Below are positions 18,041 to 27,662 of a stretch of 64,000 nt of DNA, one piece after another. Each line of letters begins with the position of its first letter. Within the stretch, counting starts at the first letter, position 1. The stretch is taken from contig JACPAL010000009.1 in assembly GCA_016180855.1 (NCBI GenBank), forward strand, positions 100,511 to 164,510, read 5' to 3'. This DNA is from Deltaproteobacteria bacterium (GTDB taxonomy: Bacteria > UBA10199 > JACPAL01). The notes under the pieces were generated by a model that saw only the letters and a program-made list of their open reading frames with translations, made no database searches and had not been told where the DNA came from. A program made the position numbers and the translations under genes.

Positions 18041-18069
18041 TTGGCAATCATTTGATGTTACTTTTTGCA
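18041..18069 (+). promoter_or_regulatory. weak putative ftsH promoter
   Basis: TTGGCA at 18041-18046 lies 35 nt before the ftsH ATG. The -10 at the right distance is poor (TTTGCA, 18064-18069). It is listed because the distance matches the other short-leader promoters. Confidence 0.3.
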
Positions 18070-18075
18070 TAACTC

Positions 18076-19992
18076 ATGAAACAGTCACAAAAAACCTTTG
18101 CACTTTGGGCACTTATCATCCTCCTCTCCGTCACGATTTTTCATTATATGGGGAATCGTCCGAGTCTTCAGAAGACGATTACCTTCAGTGAATTCCTCGA
18201 TGCCATTTCAAAAAATCAGGTCGAGAAGGTGATGATACGGGATGAGGAGTATCTCGGCAACTTCAAGAAGGATTATCAGGAAGGGGCTGCGTTCGAGACG
18301 GTCGGTCCCGCCGAGAGTGAAAGGGCGTTGGAACTGTTGGCGCAGTCGGATGCTGTTCTTGAGTATAAACGGCGCCGGGAAACCCCTCTCTGGCAGCAGA
18401 TTCTGATCTCCTGGCTCCCGATGATCCTCCTCTTCGGTTTCTTCTTTTTCTCCATGAGGCAGATCCAGGTTGGTGGAGGACGGGCGCTCAGTTTCGGGAG
18501 GAGTCGGGCACGGCGTCTCTCGGAGAGTCAGAAGAAGGTGACTTTTAAAGATGTGGCGGGTGTCGATGAGGCGAAGTACGAATTGGAGGAGATCATCCAG
18601 TTTCTGAAGGAACCGAAGAAATTTACGAAACTCGGTGGCCGCATTCCGAAGGGGGTTCTGCTTGTGGGGGCTCCAGGGACCGGCAAGACACTCCTCGCCA
18701 AGGCGGTTGCCGGCGAGGCGGGCGCCCCGTTTTTTTCAATCTCCGGTTCTGACTTTGTAGAGATGTTTGTTGGCGTCGGGGCCTCGCGGGTTCGGGATCT
18801 TTTTGAACAGGGAAAAAAGAATGCCCCCTGCATCATCTTTATTGATGAGATTGATGCCGTGGGTCGTCATCGCGGCGCCGGTCTGGGTGGTGGTCATGAT
18901 GAACGAGAACAGACTTTAAATCAGCTCCTCGTTGAGATGGACGGGTTTGAGTCGAATGAAGGGGTTATTATCATGGCGGCGACAAACCGCCCGGATGTCC
19001 TCGATCCGGCGCTTCTTCGTCCGGGTCGTTTTGATCGTCGTGTCGTCGTCAATCGTCCTGATCTGAAAGGTCGGGAAGAGATTCTCAAGGTTCATGCGCG
19101 GCGGACCGTGCTGGCGTCGGAGGTTGAGCTTTCAGTGGTGGCTCGCGGAACTCCCGGTTTTTCGGGAGCCGATCTGGAGAATCTCGTCAACGAGGCGGCA
19201 TTGAATGCGGCGCGGTATGACAAACCCTCTGTTGAAAAGATCGACTTTGAACTGGCGAAAGACAAGGTCCTTATGGGACTCGAGCGAAAGAGCATGATCC
19301 TGTCCGAGGAGGAGAAGCGACAGATTGCCTACCATGAATCAGGACATGCACTCATTGCCAAGCTCCTTCCCGGGAGTGATCCGGTTCACAAGGTGACGAT
19401 CATTCCGCGTGGGATGGCGCTCGGGGTGACACAACAGCTTCCGATCGACGAGAGGCATATCCATTCCAAGACGTATGCCGAGAACCGGATTGCCGTTCTC
19501 ATGGGGGGGCGGTGTGCCGAGGAGTTGATCTTCAAGGAACAGACGACCGGTGCTGGAGATGATATTGAGAAAGCGACCGCGCTGGCCCGGAAGATGGTCT
19601 GTGAATGGGGAATGAGCGAGCTGGGACCTTTGAGTTTTGGTCAAAAGGAGCAGGAGATTTTTCTGGGGCGTGATTTTGCCCAGCATCAGGAATACAGCGA
19701 AAATACCGCGATCAGGATTGATGAACAGGTTTCCAGCCTCGTAAATCGTAACTACGAAAAGACCAAAAAAATTCTGGAAGAGAACCGTGCAACCCTTGAC
19801 CGCTTGGCCAAGGCACTCCTGGAGTGGGAATCTCTCGATGGGGATCAGATTGATCGTCTGATCCGCAGTGAGGATCTCGGTCCCGTGGTTCATAAAACAA
19901 CACCACCCCCGCAGAAGCCCTCAAAAATGCCCGAGGAGGCCAGGCCTGAGATACCTCCCGTGTCGGTTTTTCCAGGTTTCAGTAAGGCCTAA
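18076..19992 (+). CDS. ftsH: ATP-dependent zinc metalloprotease FtsH
   Basis: A 638-residue inner-membrane protease. Transmembrane helices lie at about 8-26 and 113-130 with a periplasmic domain between. The AAA module has Walker A GAPGTGKT near 197 and Walker B IIFIDEID, with [10 protein letters not shown] after it. The zinc site HESGH is near residue 419. It degrades misfolded membrane proteins and regulators. The C-terminal tail is Pro-rich ([10 protein letters not shown]), which is common in this family. Confidence 0.96.
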   Translation: MKQSQKTFALWALIILLSVTIFHYMGNRPSLQKTITFSEFLDAISKNQVEKVMIRDEEYLGNFKKDYQEGAAFETVGPAESERALELLAQSDAVLEYKRRRETPLWQQILISWLPMILLFGFFFFSMRQIQVGGGRALSFGRSRARRLSESQKKVTFKDVAGVDEAKYELEEIIQFLKEPKKFTKLGGRIPKGVLLVGAPGTGKTLLAKAVAGEAGAPFFSISGSDFVEMFVGVGASRVRDLFEQGKKNAPCIIFIDEIDAVGRHRGAGLGGGHDEREQTLNQLLVEMDGFESNEGVIIMAATNRPDVLDPALLRPGRFDRRVVVNRPDLKGREEILKVHARRTVLASEVELSVVARGTPGFSGADLENLVNEAALNAARYDKPSVEKIDFELAKDKVLMGLERKSMILSEEEKRQIAYHESGHALIAKLLPGSDPVHKVTIIPRGMALGVTQQLPIDERHIHSKTYAENRIAVLMGGRCAEELIFKEQTTGAGDDIEKATALARKMVCEWGMSELGPLSFGQKEQEIFLGRDFAQHQEYSENTAIRIDEQVSSLVNRNYEKTKKILEENRATLDRLAKALLEWESLDGDQIDRLIRSEDLGPVVHKTTPPPQKPSKMPEEARPEIPPVSVFPGFSKA

Positions 19993-20003
19993 CTCTATTT
20001 TTT

Positions 20004-20843
20004 ATGATCATTGGTGGTCGACAATTTGATTTCTCACGGAACTGTTACGTGATGGGGATCCTGAACGTCACGCCTGATTCCTTCTCCGATGGCGGCCGTT
20101 TTATTGACCCCTCCCGGGCATTGGAACAGGCACTCAAGATGCAGGAGGAGGGGGCCGACCTTATTGATATCGGGGCTGAATCGAGCCGTCCCGGTTCCCA
20201 ACCAACCTCTGCGACTGAAGAGGTCCACCGGCTCCTTCCGGTTATTCAAAGGATTCGCCCCCGCTTGAAAATTCCGCTTTCGGTCGATACGCGCAAGGCG
20301 TCTGTCGCGGAAATCATGCTCAAAGAAGGGGTTGATATGGTCAACGACATCTCCGCTTTTTGCTACGATTTTCGGATGGCAGAGCTGGTTGCCCAAACGG
20401 GTGTGCCTTCTGTTCTTATGCACATGCGGGGGGAGCCCCAGACGATGCAGAAGGAGGTCCGCTATATCAATGTCGTCTCCGAAATCATTCATTTTTTAAA
20501 GAAGCAGATCGAGATCGCCGTCTCGATAGGAGTCGATCGGGGGCGGATTTTGGTTGATCCCGGCATCGGATTTGGGAAGTTGGCGGAGCACAACTTGGAG
20601 ATCCTCCGTCGCCTCTCTGAATTTCGGCATTTGGAGGCGCCTGTCGTTGTGGGGGCCTCACGCAAAAGCTTTATTCGTCACCTTCTCGGCGTGGAGGATC
20701 CGCTCCATCCGGCTGTTCAGAATGGCTCCCAGGCGGTTGCGGCGATTGCTGCGATGAACGGAGCCTCTCTGTTACGCGTCCACAACGTGGCTCCGACCCG
20801 CCAGGTCTTGAAGATTGTTGAGGCACTTAAATCAGGGCGGTAG
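20004..20843 (+). CDS. folP: dihydropteroate synthase
   Basis: A 279-residue TIM-barrel enzyme with the two dihydropteroate synthase signatures: GILNVTPDSFSDGG near residue 15 and DIGAESSRPGS near residue 55. The pterin-binding PGIGFGK and GASRKSFI also match. It joins 6-hydroxymethyl-dihydropterin pyrophosphate to p-aminobenzoate. It starts 11 bp after ftsH with no obvious ribosome binding site. Confidence 0.95.
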   Translation: MIIGGRQFDFSRNCYVMGILNVTPDSFSDGGRFIDPSRALEQALKMQEEGADLIDIGAESSRPGSQPTSATEEVHRLLPVIQRIRPRLKIPLSVDTRKASVAEIMLKEGVDMVNDISAFCYDFRMAELVAQTGVPSVLMHMRGEPQTMQKEVRYINVVSEIIHFLKKQIEIAVSIGVDRGRILVDPGIGFGKLAEHNLEILRRLSEFRHLEAPVVVGASRKSFIRHLLGVEDPLHPAVQNGSQAVAAIAAMNGASLLRVHNVAPTRQVLKIVEALKSGR

Positions 20844-20856
20844 CTACAACTCCTGC

Positions 20857-20885
20857 TTGAAATCGGGGCGGGGACCATATAGAAC
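20857..20885 (+). promoter_or_regulatory. putative glmM promoter, short leader
   Basis: TTGAAA (20857-20862), 17 bp spacer, TAGAAC (20880-20885), 10 nt to the ATG at 20896. The predicted leader is about 4 nt. Confidence 0.5.
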
Positions 20886-20895
20886 CGGTAACTCT

Positions 20896-22260
20896 ATGAA
20901 CAATACCAAGGAGCGGTCTCTTTTTGGGACAGATGGGATCCGGGGGGTTGCCAATGAGTACCCGATGACCTCAGAGGTCGCCCTCTCTGTCGGAAGGGCA
21001 CTGGCCTATTTCTTTCGTGGCAAGAAGCATCATCGAAAGGTCTTGATCGGGAAGGACACCCGGCTCTCGGGCTACATGATCGAGACGGCAATCGCCTCCG
21101 GCGTCAGTTCCATGGGGGTCGATGTCCTTTTGGTTGGACCAATGCCGACCCCCGCCATTGCATTTTTGACGGGGGGCATGCGGGCGGACGGAGGGGTCAT
21201 GATATCGGCCTCTCACAATCCGTTTCAGGACAATGGGATCAAACTGTTTGATGCCGAAGGGTTCAAGTTGAGCGATGAGGCTGAGAAACGGCTCGAGGAG
21301 CTGGTTTTTTCAGAGGAGCTCACAAAATCTCTTGCGTCGGCCTCCAGCGTCGGAAAGGCATTCCGTGTGGGAGAGGCAAAAGGGCGCTATATTGAGTACC
21401 TCAAGGGGACTTTTCCAAGGGATTTTGACCTGGAGGGGGTCAAGATTGTCATCGATTGTGCCCATGGGGCCTCCTATGAGATTGCCCCAACCGTCTTTGA
21501 GGAATTGGGAGCGACTGTTTATCCCATTGGAGTTCTGCCAAACGGTACGAATATCAATGAAGGATGTGGTGCCATGAGGCCTACCCTTCTGCAGGAAGAG
21601 GTGAAGAGACGGGGGGCTGATTTGGGGATTGCGCTCGACGGGGATGGTGATCGGGCCGTCTTTGTGAATGAGAAGGGGGAGGTGGTTGACGGCGATGCGA
21701 TTCTTGCGATTTGTGGCGAGGATTTAAACGAGCGGGGGTTATTGAAGGGGAGCACGGTTGTCGCAACGGTCATGAGCAACATCGGACTCGAGGAATACCT
21801 TGGTCGATGCGGTGTCAATCTCGTCCGAACATCGGTGGGGGACCGGTATATTATGGAACGGATGAGGCGCGATGGATACCAGTTTGGAGGAGAATCGTCC
21901 GGGCACCTTGTCTTCCGCCAGTATTCAACGACAGGAGATGGTATCTTGGCCGGCTTGCAGCTCCTTGCTTTAGTGATGAGGCGGGAGAAGCCGCTTTCGG
22001 TATTGGCCGGACATTATAGTGCCTATCCGCAGGTTCTTAAAAATGTGCGAGTTCGGAAGAGAGTGGATCTCAATCTGTATCCCGCCATCCAGGGGAAAAT
22101 TCAGGAGATTGGGAGGGTGTTGGGAAGAACGGGGCGTCTCCTTGTCCGTTATTCAGGGACTGAGCCGCTTGTTCGTGTGATGATCGAAGGTCGGGATGCA
22201 ACACATATTGAGAGGATGGCACAGGAGATCGCCTCCTGTGTTTCAGAGCAGTTGTCCTGA
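20896..22260 (+). CDS. glmM: phosphoglucosamine mutase
   Basis: A 454-residue alpha-D-phosphohexomutase. The N-terminus has FGTDGIRG. The phosphoserine loop ASHNPFQDNGIK places the catalytic Ser near residue 105. The metal loop is DGDGDR, and the phosphate loop SGTEPLVRVM is near the C-terminus. It makes glucosamine-1-phosphate for UDP-GlcNAc and the cell wall. In many genomes cdaA and ybbR separate folP from glmM; both are absent here. The start at 20896 fits the family and the promoter; upstream codons do not. Confidence 0.95.
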   Translation: MNNTKERSLFGTDGIRGVANEYPMTSEVALSVGRALAYFFRGKKHHRKVLIGKDTRLSGYMIETAIASGVSSMGVDVLLVGPMPTPAIAFLTGGMRADGGVMISASHNPFQDNGIKLFDAEGFKLSDEAEKRLEELVFSEELTKSLASASSVGKAFRVGEAKGRYIEYLKGTFPRDFDLEGVKIVIDCAHGASYEIAPTVFEELGATVYPIGVLPNGTNINEGCGAMRPTLLQEEVKRRGADLGIALDGDGDRAVFVNEKGEVVDGDAILAICGEDLNERGLLKGSTVVATVMSNIGLEEYLGRCGVNLVRTSVGDRYIMERMRRDGYQFGGESSGHLVFRQYSTTGDGILAGLQLLALVMRREKPLSVLAGHYSAYPQVLKNVRVRKRVDLNLYPAIQGKIQEIGRVLGRTGRLLVRYSGTEPLVRVMIEGRDATHIERMAQEIASCVSEQLS

Positions 22261-22278
22261 TTTTCAGGGGTTAGAAAT

Positions 22279-23001
22279 ATGGCAAAACTGGGAGTCAATA
22301 TCGACCATGTGGCCACGCTGCGCCAGGCGCGCGGGACACGCTATCCTGACCCGGTTGCCGCTGCTGTCCAGGCCGAGGAGGCGGGGGCCGATCAAATCAC
22401 CGTCCATTTAAGAGAAGACCGGCGTCATATTCAGGAGGCGGATGTCCGGATTCTCAAGCGGACCCTGCAGACGGAACTCAATCTGGAGATGGCCCTGACC
22501 GAGTCGATGATTCGTTTTGCGAAGGAGGTTGGTCCTCACAGTGTGACCCTTGTTCCGGAAAAAAGGGAGGAGTTAACGACGGAGGGGGGGCTTGATCTTC
22601 TGAAGCTTCAGAGGCGGCTCCGTGACTCGGTGCCTGATCTCCAAAAATCGGGGATACGGGTCAGTCTTTTCATCAATCCTGATCGAACCTCGATTGAAAT
22701 CGCAAAGGAATTGGGGGTTGATGCGATTGAGATTCATACGGGGCGTTATGCCGAGGTGACTTCCCCATCGGAAGTTGAACAGGAACGGGAGGTTTTAAGG
22801 GAATCGGCGAGGCTGGGACATTCCCTTGAGCTTTGGGTTGCCGCCGGACATGGATTGAACTATCAAAATACAGCCCCCGTTGCGGCGATTTCAGAAATTG
22901 TCGAATTCAACATTGGTCATGCAATTATCGCTCGCGCCCTGTTTGTCGGGATAGGGCAGGCGGTACGTGAAATGAAAAAGATTGTTGAGGGAAGGACATG
23001 A
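22279..23001 (+). CDS. pdxJ: pyridoxine 5'-phosphate synthase
   Basis: A 240-residue TIM barrel with the family start LGVNIDHVATLRQARGT. Catalytic-region motifs HLREDRRHIQ, IEIHTGRYAE and AAGHGLNY are all present. It forms pyridoxine phosphate in the DXP-dependent vitamin B6 route. An AGGGG site precedes the ATG. Its stop overlaps the next start (ATGA). Confidence 0.95.
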   Translation: MAKLGVNIDHVATLRQARGTRYPDPVAAAVQAEEAGADQITVHLREDRRHIQEADVRILKRTLQTELNLEMALTESMIRFAKEVGPHSVTLVPEKREELTTEGGLDLLKLQRRLRDSVPDLQKSGIRVSLFINPDRTSIEIAKELGVDAIEIHTGRYAEVTSPSEVEQEREVLRESARLGHSLELWVAAGHGLNYQNTAPVAAISEIVEFNIGHAIIARALFVGIGQAVREMKKIVEGRT

Positions 23002-24476
23002 GAATCGCGACACGGGAAGAGATCCTCAAGGCAGACCAGCTTGCTTCTACCAAATACAAGATTCCGGAGTCTCTCTTGATCGACAAGGCTGGAACGGGGG
23101 CGGCCGAGGTTGTCCTAAAAAAATTCCCTTCCCTCAAGCGTGTCCTCGTTGTGGCGGGAAAGGGAAAGAATGGAGGAGATGGCCGGATTTTCGCCAAACG
23201 GCTTAAAGAAAAGAGCATCGACTGCCATCTCTTGTCCTGGTTTGATTCACAGAACAACTGGAGACAGCTGATTCAGGACTCCGATCTGATTGTGGATGCG
23301 CTCGTGGGGGTTGGTCTTTCAAAGCCGTTGAAAGGAAGCGAGAAGGAGCTTGTTGAAACGATCAACCAGTCATGCAAAAAAGTGGTGGCGCTTGATATCC
23401 CGTCGGGCCTGTCGGCCGATCAGGGAAGGGCTTGTGGTGTCTCCATTAGGGCCGATCTTACCTGTACCTTTGGACTGCCGAAGGTTGGGCTTTATATTGG
23501 GGATGGTCCTGATTACGCCGGTAAGGTCGTTTCGGTCGATATCGGTTATCCCTCCTCGCTTCTTGACGAGGTTGGAATTCGTGGACGGGTTATTTCACCT
23601 GAGGATTTCAGCTCTTTCTTAAGACCACGTCGTGCGGATAGTCACAAGGGGAGCTACGGCCATTTTCTTTTAGTGGGTGGATCGACAAACCGCCTGGGGG
23701 CCCCTTTAATGGCGGCTCGGGCGGCGCTTCGGACCGGGGCAGGACTCGTGACGCTCGCGCTTCCTGATCGTTGTTATCAAAAGATTCCACGTGGTCTTCT
23801 CGAGGTGATGTACGAACCGCTCCCTTCGAGTCCCGTGGGACGACTGACCGTCAAGGCGCTTAAACCGCTTGTTGATTTGATGGAGGAAATGGGGTGCGTC
23901 GCGATCGGTCCGGGGCTCGGGGTCACTCCGGATATCCGTAAAATTGTGCTGGAGGTGATCAAAAAAGGAAATTCACCGGTTGTTCTGGACGCGGATGCGA
24001 TCAATGCCCTGGAGAGGGTCGTTGATGAACTGAGGCGAGTTCGCAAGCCTCTTGTTTTGACACCTCACCCGGGGGAGATGGGGCGGCTTGCCGGAAAGTC
24101 GTCGGCCGCCGTTCAGGAGGATCGCCTGGGGACCGCCAGAGATTTCGCAAAGCGATACGGTTGCCATCTCGTTTTGAAGGGGGCGGGAACAATCGTTGCG
24201 ACACCCGAAGGGGATTATTATGTGAACCCGACCGGAAATCCCGGCATGGCGACGGCCGGGATGGGGGATGTATTGACTGGCATGTTGGGGGCCCTTATTT
24301 CAGGGGTCTCAACCGGCGCAATGGAGGGGGCACTTCTTGAGGCGATTTTGGGTTCTGTGTACCTTCATGGGCTTGCGGGTGATAAGGTTCGCGGTCGACT
24401 GGGGGATCGTGGTTTTCTGGCCTCGGATGTTATTGAAGAGATTCCTCTTGCCTTTCGGGAATTGACAGGATGTTGA
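22998..24476 (+). CDS. nnrDE: bifunctional NAD(P)H-hydrate epimerase/dehydratase
   Basis: A 492-residue fusion. The epimerase (YjeF-N, about 1-210) has GKGKNGGDGRIFA. The ADP-dependent dehydratase (YjeF-C, about 215-492) has HPGEMGRL and GNPGMATAGMGDVLTG. It repairs hydrated NAD(P)H. The last codons and the TGA stop lie inside palindromic repeat copy B, so that element set the present C-terminus. Confidence 0.94.
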   Translation: MRIATREEILKADQLASTKYKIPESLLIDKAGTGAAEVVLKKFPSLKRVLVVAGKGKNGGDGRIFAKRLKEKSIDCHLLSWFDSQNNWRQLIQDSDLIVDALVGVGLSKPLKGSEKELVETINQSCKKVVALDIPSGLSADQGRACGVSIRADLTCTFGLPKVGLYIGDGPDYAGKVVSVDIGYPSSLLDEVGIRGRVISPEDFSSFLRPRRADSHKGSYGHFLLVGGSTNRLGAPLMAARAALRTGAGLVTLALPDRCYQKIPRGLLEVMYEPLPSSPVGRLTVKALKPLVDLMEEMGCVAIGPGLGVTPDIRKIVLEVIKKGNSPVVLDADAINALERVVDELRRVRKPLVLTPHPGEMGRLAGKSSAAVQEDRLGTARDFAKRYGCHLVLKGAGTIVATPEGDYYVNPTGNPGMATAGMGDVLTGMLGALISGVSTGAMEGALLEAILGSVYLHGLAGDKVRGRLGDRGFLASDVIEEIPLAFRELTGC

Positions 24477-24588
24477 TAAAGGCCCATCTGCGGCGTTGCC
24501 TGCTTCGCCCACAATCCTCACGTACCTACAAGTACGCTCCGGTTGCGCTCTTGCAGGTGCCTTGCATCTGGACCTTTCTCAACATCCT
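24467..24588. repeat. dispersed palindromic element, copy B
   Basis: Starts AGGATGTTGATAAAGGCCC and ends with GGACCTTTCTCAACATCCT, the near reverse complement. It carries the same ATCTGCGGCGTTGCC and CTCACGTACC internal blocks as copy A and has the same orientation. Its left end overlaps the last codons of nnrDE. Confidence 0.85.
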
Positions 24589-24614
24589 GTGAGAAAGGGA
24601 GATGTGCCAATAGA

Positions 24615-25016
24615 ATGAGATTTATCTCCCACTCTCCAGAAGAGACAAAAAAAATTGCAGTTCAATTTGTACGGGAACTGAGTCTCGGGAACGTCATTGG
24701 TCTCAAGGGGGATCTTGGCAGTGGCAAGACAACTTTTGTTCAGGGGATGGCTCAGGGGCTTGGGATCGATGACCGCCATTACGTGAATTCTCCCACCTTT
24801 ACGCTCGTCAATGTTTACGGTCCGTTAGTTCATGTCGATCTCTACCGGATTGAAAGTCCAATAGAGCTTGCAAGTTTGGGACTGGAGGATTATCTCGGCA
24901 GTCATATCGTTGTTATTGAATGGGCGGAGAAATTTGATCAGAAAACCGATCGGGAGGTCTTCATCAGATCGGCCAACCCGATGAAAGAGGGGGAGAGGCA
25001 AATTGAGATCGTTTGA
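24615..25016 (+). CDS. tsaE: tRNA threonylcarbamoyladenosine biosynthesis ATPase TsaE
   Basis: A 133-residue P-loop protein: Walker A GDLGSGKTTFVQG near residue 37, then SPTFTLVN and HVDLYRI. It works with TsaB and TsaD (not in this window) in t6A formation. The ATG at 24615 is chosen because it gives the family N-terminus. The frame is open upstream only through the repeat. Its end overlaps the next gene. Confidence 0.92.
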   Translation: MRFISHSPEETKKIAVQFVRELSLGNVIGLKGDLGSGKTTFVQGMAQGLGIDDRHYVNSPTFTLVNVYGPLVHVDLYRIESPIELASLGLEDYLGSHIVVIEWAEKFDQKTDREVFIRSANPMKEGERQIEIV

Positions 25017-26397
25017 CCTTGTGGTGATCGGTGGGGGGCCTGGGGGGTATGTTGCCGCTATTCGTGCAGCCCAACGGGGGTTCAAGGTTGCCCTTGTTGA
25101 AAAAGGAGAACTGGGGGGAACCTGTCTCCACCGAGGTTGCATCCCTTCCAAGGCGTATCTTGCCGCCGCTGAAATGATCGAAAGCGCTCGAAGGGCCGAA
25201 AAAGTCGGGATCCATTTTGATCCTCCCCGGATCGATTTTGCCAAGCTGGTTCAAGGTAAAGATGAAAAGGTGAAGAGACTCGAGTCCGGGATCGCAGGTC
25301 TCATTAAAGGGAACAAGATTGAATTTTTTCAGGGGGAGGGGCGTCTTGAGGCGGTTGATAAGATTCTTGTTGGTGCCGAGACGCTATCGGCTCGGCAAAT
25401 CCTGCTCGCAACAGGGACGCAGCCGATCCGTCCGACGGCCTTTCTATTTGACGGCCAATCGATTTTAACGACCGATGAGTTGTTCAAGCTCAAATCTCTT
25501 CCGGGGCGTCTCCTTGTGGTGGGTGGAGGGGTTATCGGCTCTGAAATCGCCTGTGCCTTTAATCTCCTTGGGTCCAAGGTCACCGTCGTGGAATTTCTGT
25601 CCGAGATCCTGCCTCAGGAGGGGGGGCTTGCCTCACGCACCCTCAAATCAATCTTTGAAAAGAGAGGGGTCGTCCTTCGAACCGGTATCAAAGTCGAGAA
25701 GATGGAAAAGAAGGGGAGTGAGGTGGTCTCAATCCTTTCCAGCGGAGAGGAGATAGCTGCCGATATTGCCCTCGTCGCTATTGGTCGAACGGTTGGGGCT
25801 GATCGATTGGGGCTGGCCAAGTTAGGCATTGAGCTCCAAAACGGGTTTGTCAAGGTGAGTGAATGGCTTGAGACCTCGGTTCCGGGAATCTTTGCGATCG
25901 GGGATCTCATTGGATCAACCTTGCTTGCTCATGGGGCGATGGCAGAGGGGATCTGTGCGGCAGAGAACATGACCGGTCATGAGAAGGTGATTGATTATTC
26001 GGCCGTTCCCCGGATCACCTACACGATTCCCGAGATTGCCTCGATCGGCAAAAAGGAGGCGGAGCTCAAATCATCAGGACTTTCCTACAAGGTGGGTCGG
26101 TTCTCCTTTATCGCCAATGCCAAGGCGATCGTGCATGAAGAGACAGAGGGATTTGCAGAGATCTATGTCGCCACCGACGAAAAGATCTTAGGGGCTGTTG
26201 TCTGCGGGGCGCATGCCTCGGATATGATCCAGGAGGTGGCGCTTGTGATGAGAAACGGCTTGTCGGTCAGGGCCCTGACCGGAACGATCCACGCCCATCC
26301 GACACTCATGGAGATCCTCTACGAATCGGCGGAAGACTCCTTGGGGGAGGCGATTCATAAGATGGGGAGAAAAGGGATTAGCACGGCCTCAAATTGA
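25003..26397 (+). CDS. lpd: dihydrolipoyl dehydrogenase (E3)
   Basis: A 464-residue FAD disulfide oxidoreductase. It contains FAD fold GGGPGGY, redox pair GGTCLHRGCIPSK, NAD fold VGGGVIGSEIA, second FAD motif AIGDL, and the C-terminal catalytic HAHPTLMEILYE. It reoxidises lipoamide of 2-oxoacid dehydrogenase or glycine cleavage complexes; none of their other subunits is in this window. The start is TTG after a GGGGGAGAGG site, overlapping tsaE by 14 bp. It is convergent with, and overlaps, the next gene. Confidence 0.93.
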   Translation: MRSFDLVVIGGGPGGYVAAIRAAQRGFKVALVEKGELGGTCLHRGCIPSKAYLAAAEMIESARRAEKVGIHFDPPRIDFAKLVQGKDEKVKRLESGIAGLIKGNKIEFFQGEGRLEAVDKILVGAETLSARQILLATGTQPIRPTAFLFDGQSILTTDELFKLKSLPGRLLVVGGGVIGSEIACAFNLLGSKVTVVEFLSEILPQEGGLASRTLKSIFEKRGVVLRTGIKVEKMEKKGSEVVSILSSGEEIAADIALVAIGRTVGADRLGLAKLGIELQNGFVKVSEWLETSVPGIFAIGDLIGSTLLAHGAMAEGICAAENMTGHEKVIDYSAVPRITYTIPEIASIGKKEAELKSSGLSYKVGRFSFIANAKAIVHEETEGFAEIYVATDEKILGAVVCGAHASDMIQEVALVMRNGLSVRALTGTIHAHPTLMEILYESAEDSLGEAIHKMGRKGISTASN

Positions 26398-26923
26398 ACT
26401 CAGATGGCATCAGGTCGGCGTTCATGACAACCTCGGTTGCCAATGCGGCGGACGCACTTATAAAGAATCCAAACGGTGCAATTGAACGGTAAAGATTTTT
26501 AATTGAAGTGGGAGTCATGAATTGCCTGGGAGATAGTATAGCCCTGGCAGCCCCCATTATTGCAACACCAGAAGCAATCGATAGAATTAAATTCAGGGTG
26601 GAAAACTCTCTCTGTCTTCTATGTCCATAATAAGAGAATGCTGAAGAGGATGCGGCGCTAAGGCTCATAAAGCATCCCATCAAGGCGGTTACAACCCCTT
26701 GGCGCCCCCCCATTAGAAAACCTCTTCTAATAAATACCAATGATCCTACTCCACCTGCCAGACCGGCCCCAACCAATGGTTGTTCTAGACTACGAACTGA
26801 TCTATAGCATGATCCAAAATAGGGATTAGTTGAACCGTCGCCGGGTTTGGACTCTTGCGGCAAATATTGAGGGTTTGGGTCCCCCTGTCTTTCTAGCTTA
26901 TCAACGAGTCTTGGGGATGTCAT
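26378..26923 (-). CDS. orphan membrane protein
   Basis: A 181-residue protein with three or four hydrophobic helices rich in Ala, Gly and Ser (for example PLVGAGLAGGVGSLVFI and NLILSIASGVAIMGAARAIL) and a polar, Pro-rich N-terminus. No family is recognised. An AGGAG site precedes the ATG, which supports a real gene. It resembles the proteins at 27236, 63416 and 47535 only in general style (short Ala/Gly-rich helices after a polar head). Confidence 0.6.
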   Translation of the reverse strand: MTSPRLVDKLERQGDPNPQYLPQESKPGDGSTNPYFGSCYRSVRSLEQPLVGAGLAGGVGSLVFIRRGFLMGGRQGVVTALMGCFMSLSAASSSAFSYYGHRRQREFSTLNLILSIASGVAIMGAARAILSPRQFMTPTSIKNLYRSIAPFGFFISASAALATEVVMNADLMPSEFNLRPC

Positions 26924-27235
26924 TTTAGTTCTCCTTATGTTTTAATGGATAATACCGACGGCAAGGTCATCGATATTGAATAAATAAGGTTGCTCGATTT
27001 CTTTCATGCTTATCCGAAAAGTGTACCAAGAGTCCTCGGAGAGGCAAAAACACAGGCGGTAAGAGCTCGATGGAACCGGGAGTCTGGATCATGTCGGCGG
27101 TTATCCGCCTCCGCCAGAAAACCCTTCCGTCTTGCGGCAGGGATGAATGGTCAGGAGATCCGAAGCATTGGCAGAGGAGGGTCGATGGCTACGGGGATTC
27201 CGCCAAGAAACCCCGCGGTCTTGCCGCGGGGAGCT
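26924..27235. other. 312-bp intergenic region with inverted repeats
   Basis: No convincing gene. It holds several small inverted repeats: GGCGG-TTAT-CCGCC near 27093-27106, an imperfect CCCTTCCG/CGGCAGGG hairpin near 27122-27142, and the strong terminator-like hairpin at 27211-27231. The last two share a TCTTG loop. Confidence 0.6.
27208..27231 (-). terminator. putative intrinsic terminator
   Basis: A perfect 8-bp CCCCGCGG/CCGCGGGG stem with a 5-nt loop (27211-27231). Read on the minus strand it is followed by TTTCTT, just after the stop of the 27236-27619 gene. The U-tract is short. Confidence 0.6.
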
Positions 27236-27619
27236 TCATTTCGACTGGCTCCGCCCCCAGTAGTCAACGGAGTAATAGATAAGAAGCCCTACGGAGTAAT
27301 AGATAAGAAGCCCTACAAAGATAAGGGCCATACCGCCTTTGACTAACTGGTTTGTCTTGGTCTCTACTCTCTTTATCGCAACATGATAGTTTGCCCTTAG
27401 ATCGCCCCAATGTCTGTCAAGTTCAGTAGAAGGTGCAAATCGTTGCCGCTGACCTGCGCTATACGCCATGCTAAACAGCTGATGATATTGAAAAGCAGCA
27501 CGAACAGCGCTTATTACGCTGATGGCTATTCCTGTGGCTACGGTCGCCGCTGCAACCCCTTGGATCGGCGTGTCGATCCGAATCGGGCAAGAAGATCGAG
27601 ATTGATTTACAGGTCTCAT
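27236..27619 (-). CDS. orphan membrane protein with a tandem duplication
   Basis: A 127-residue protein with hydrophobic helices near residues 18-38 and near the C-terminus. The last helix holds an 8-residue duplication (VGLLIYYS repeated) from a 24-bp direct tandem repeat near 27271-27318. The start at 27619 is set by an AGGAGG site; the frame runs far upstream but has no support there. It is followed by a terminator and is divergent from the next gene. No family is recognised. Confidence 0.6.
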   Translation of the reverse strand: MRPVNQSRSSCPIRIDTPIQGVAAATVATGIAISVISAVRAAFQYHQLFSMAYSAGQRQRFAPSTELDRHWGDLRANYHVAIKRVETKTNQLVKGGMALIFVGLLIYYSVGLLIYYSVDYWGRSQSK

Positions 27620-27662
27620 TTTGTTTTTCCTCCTTAATGAAAAATTCTGTGCACCAACATCA

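Noticed and set aside
14621..24588. A conserved small protein encoded by the palindromic repeat (frames starting M-L/M-x-K-x-H-L)
   Set aside because: The shared frame follows from DNA similarity of the copies; ends differ, no ribosome binding sites precede it and the palindrome explains the conservation better.
26990..27346. A 118-codon plus-strand frame across the hairpin region
   Set aside because: It has no ribosome binding site or promoter, runs through inverted repeats and the 24-bp tandem repeat, and lies opposite a gene with a good start signal.
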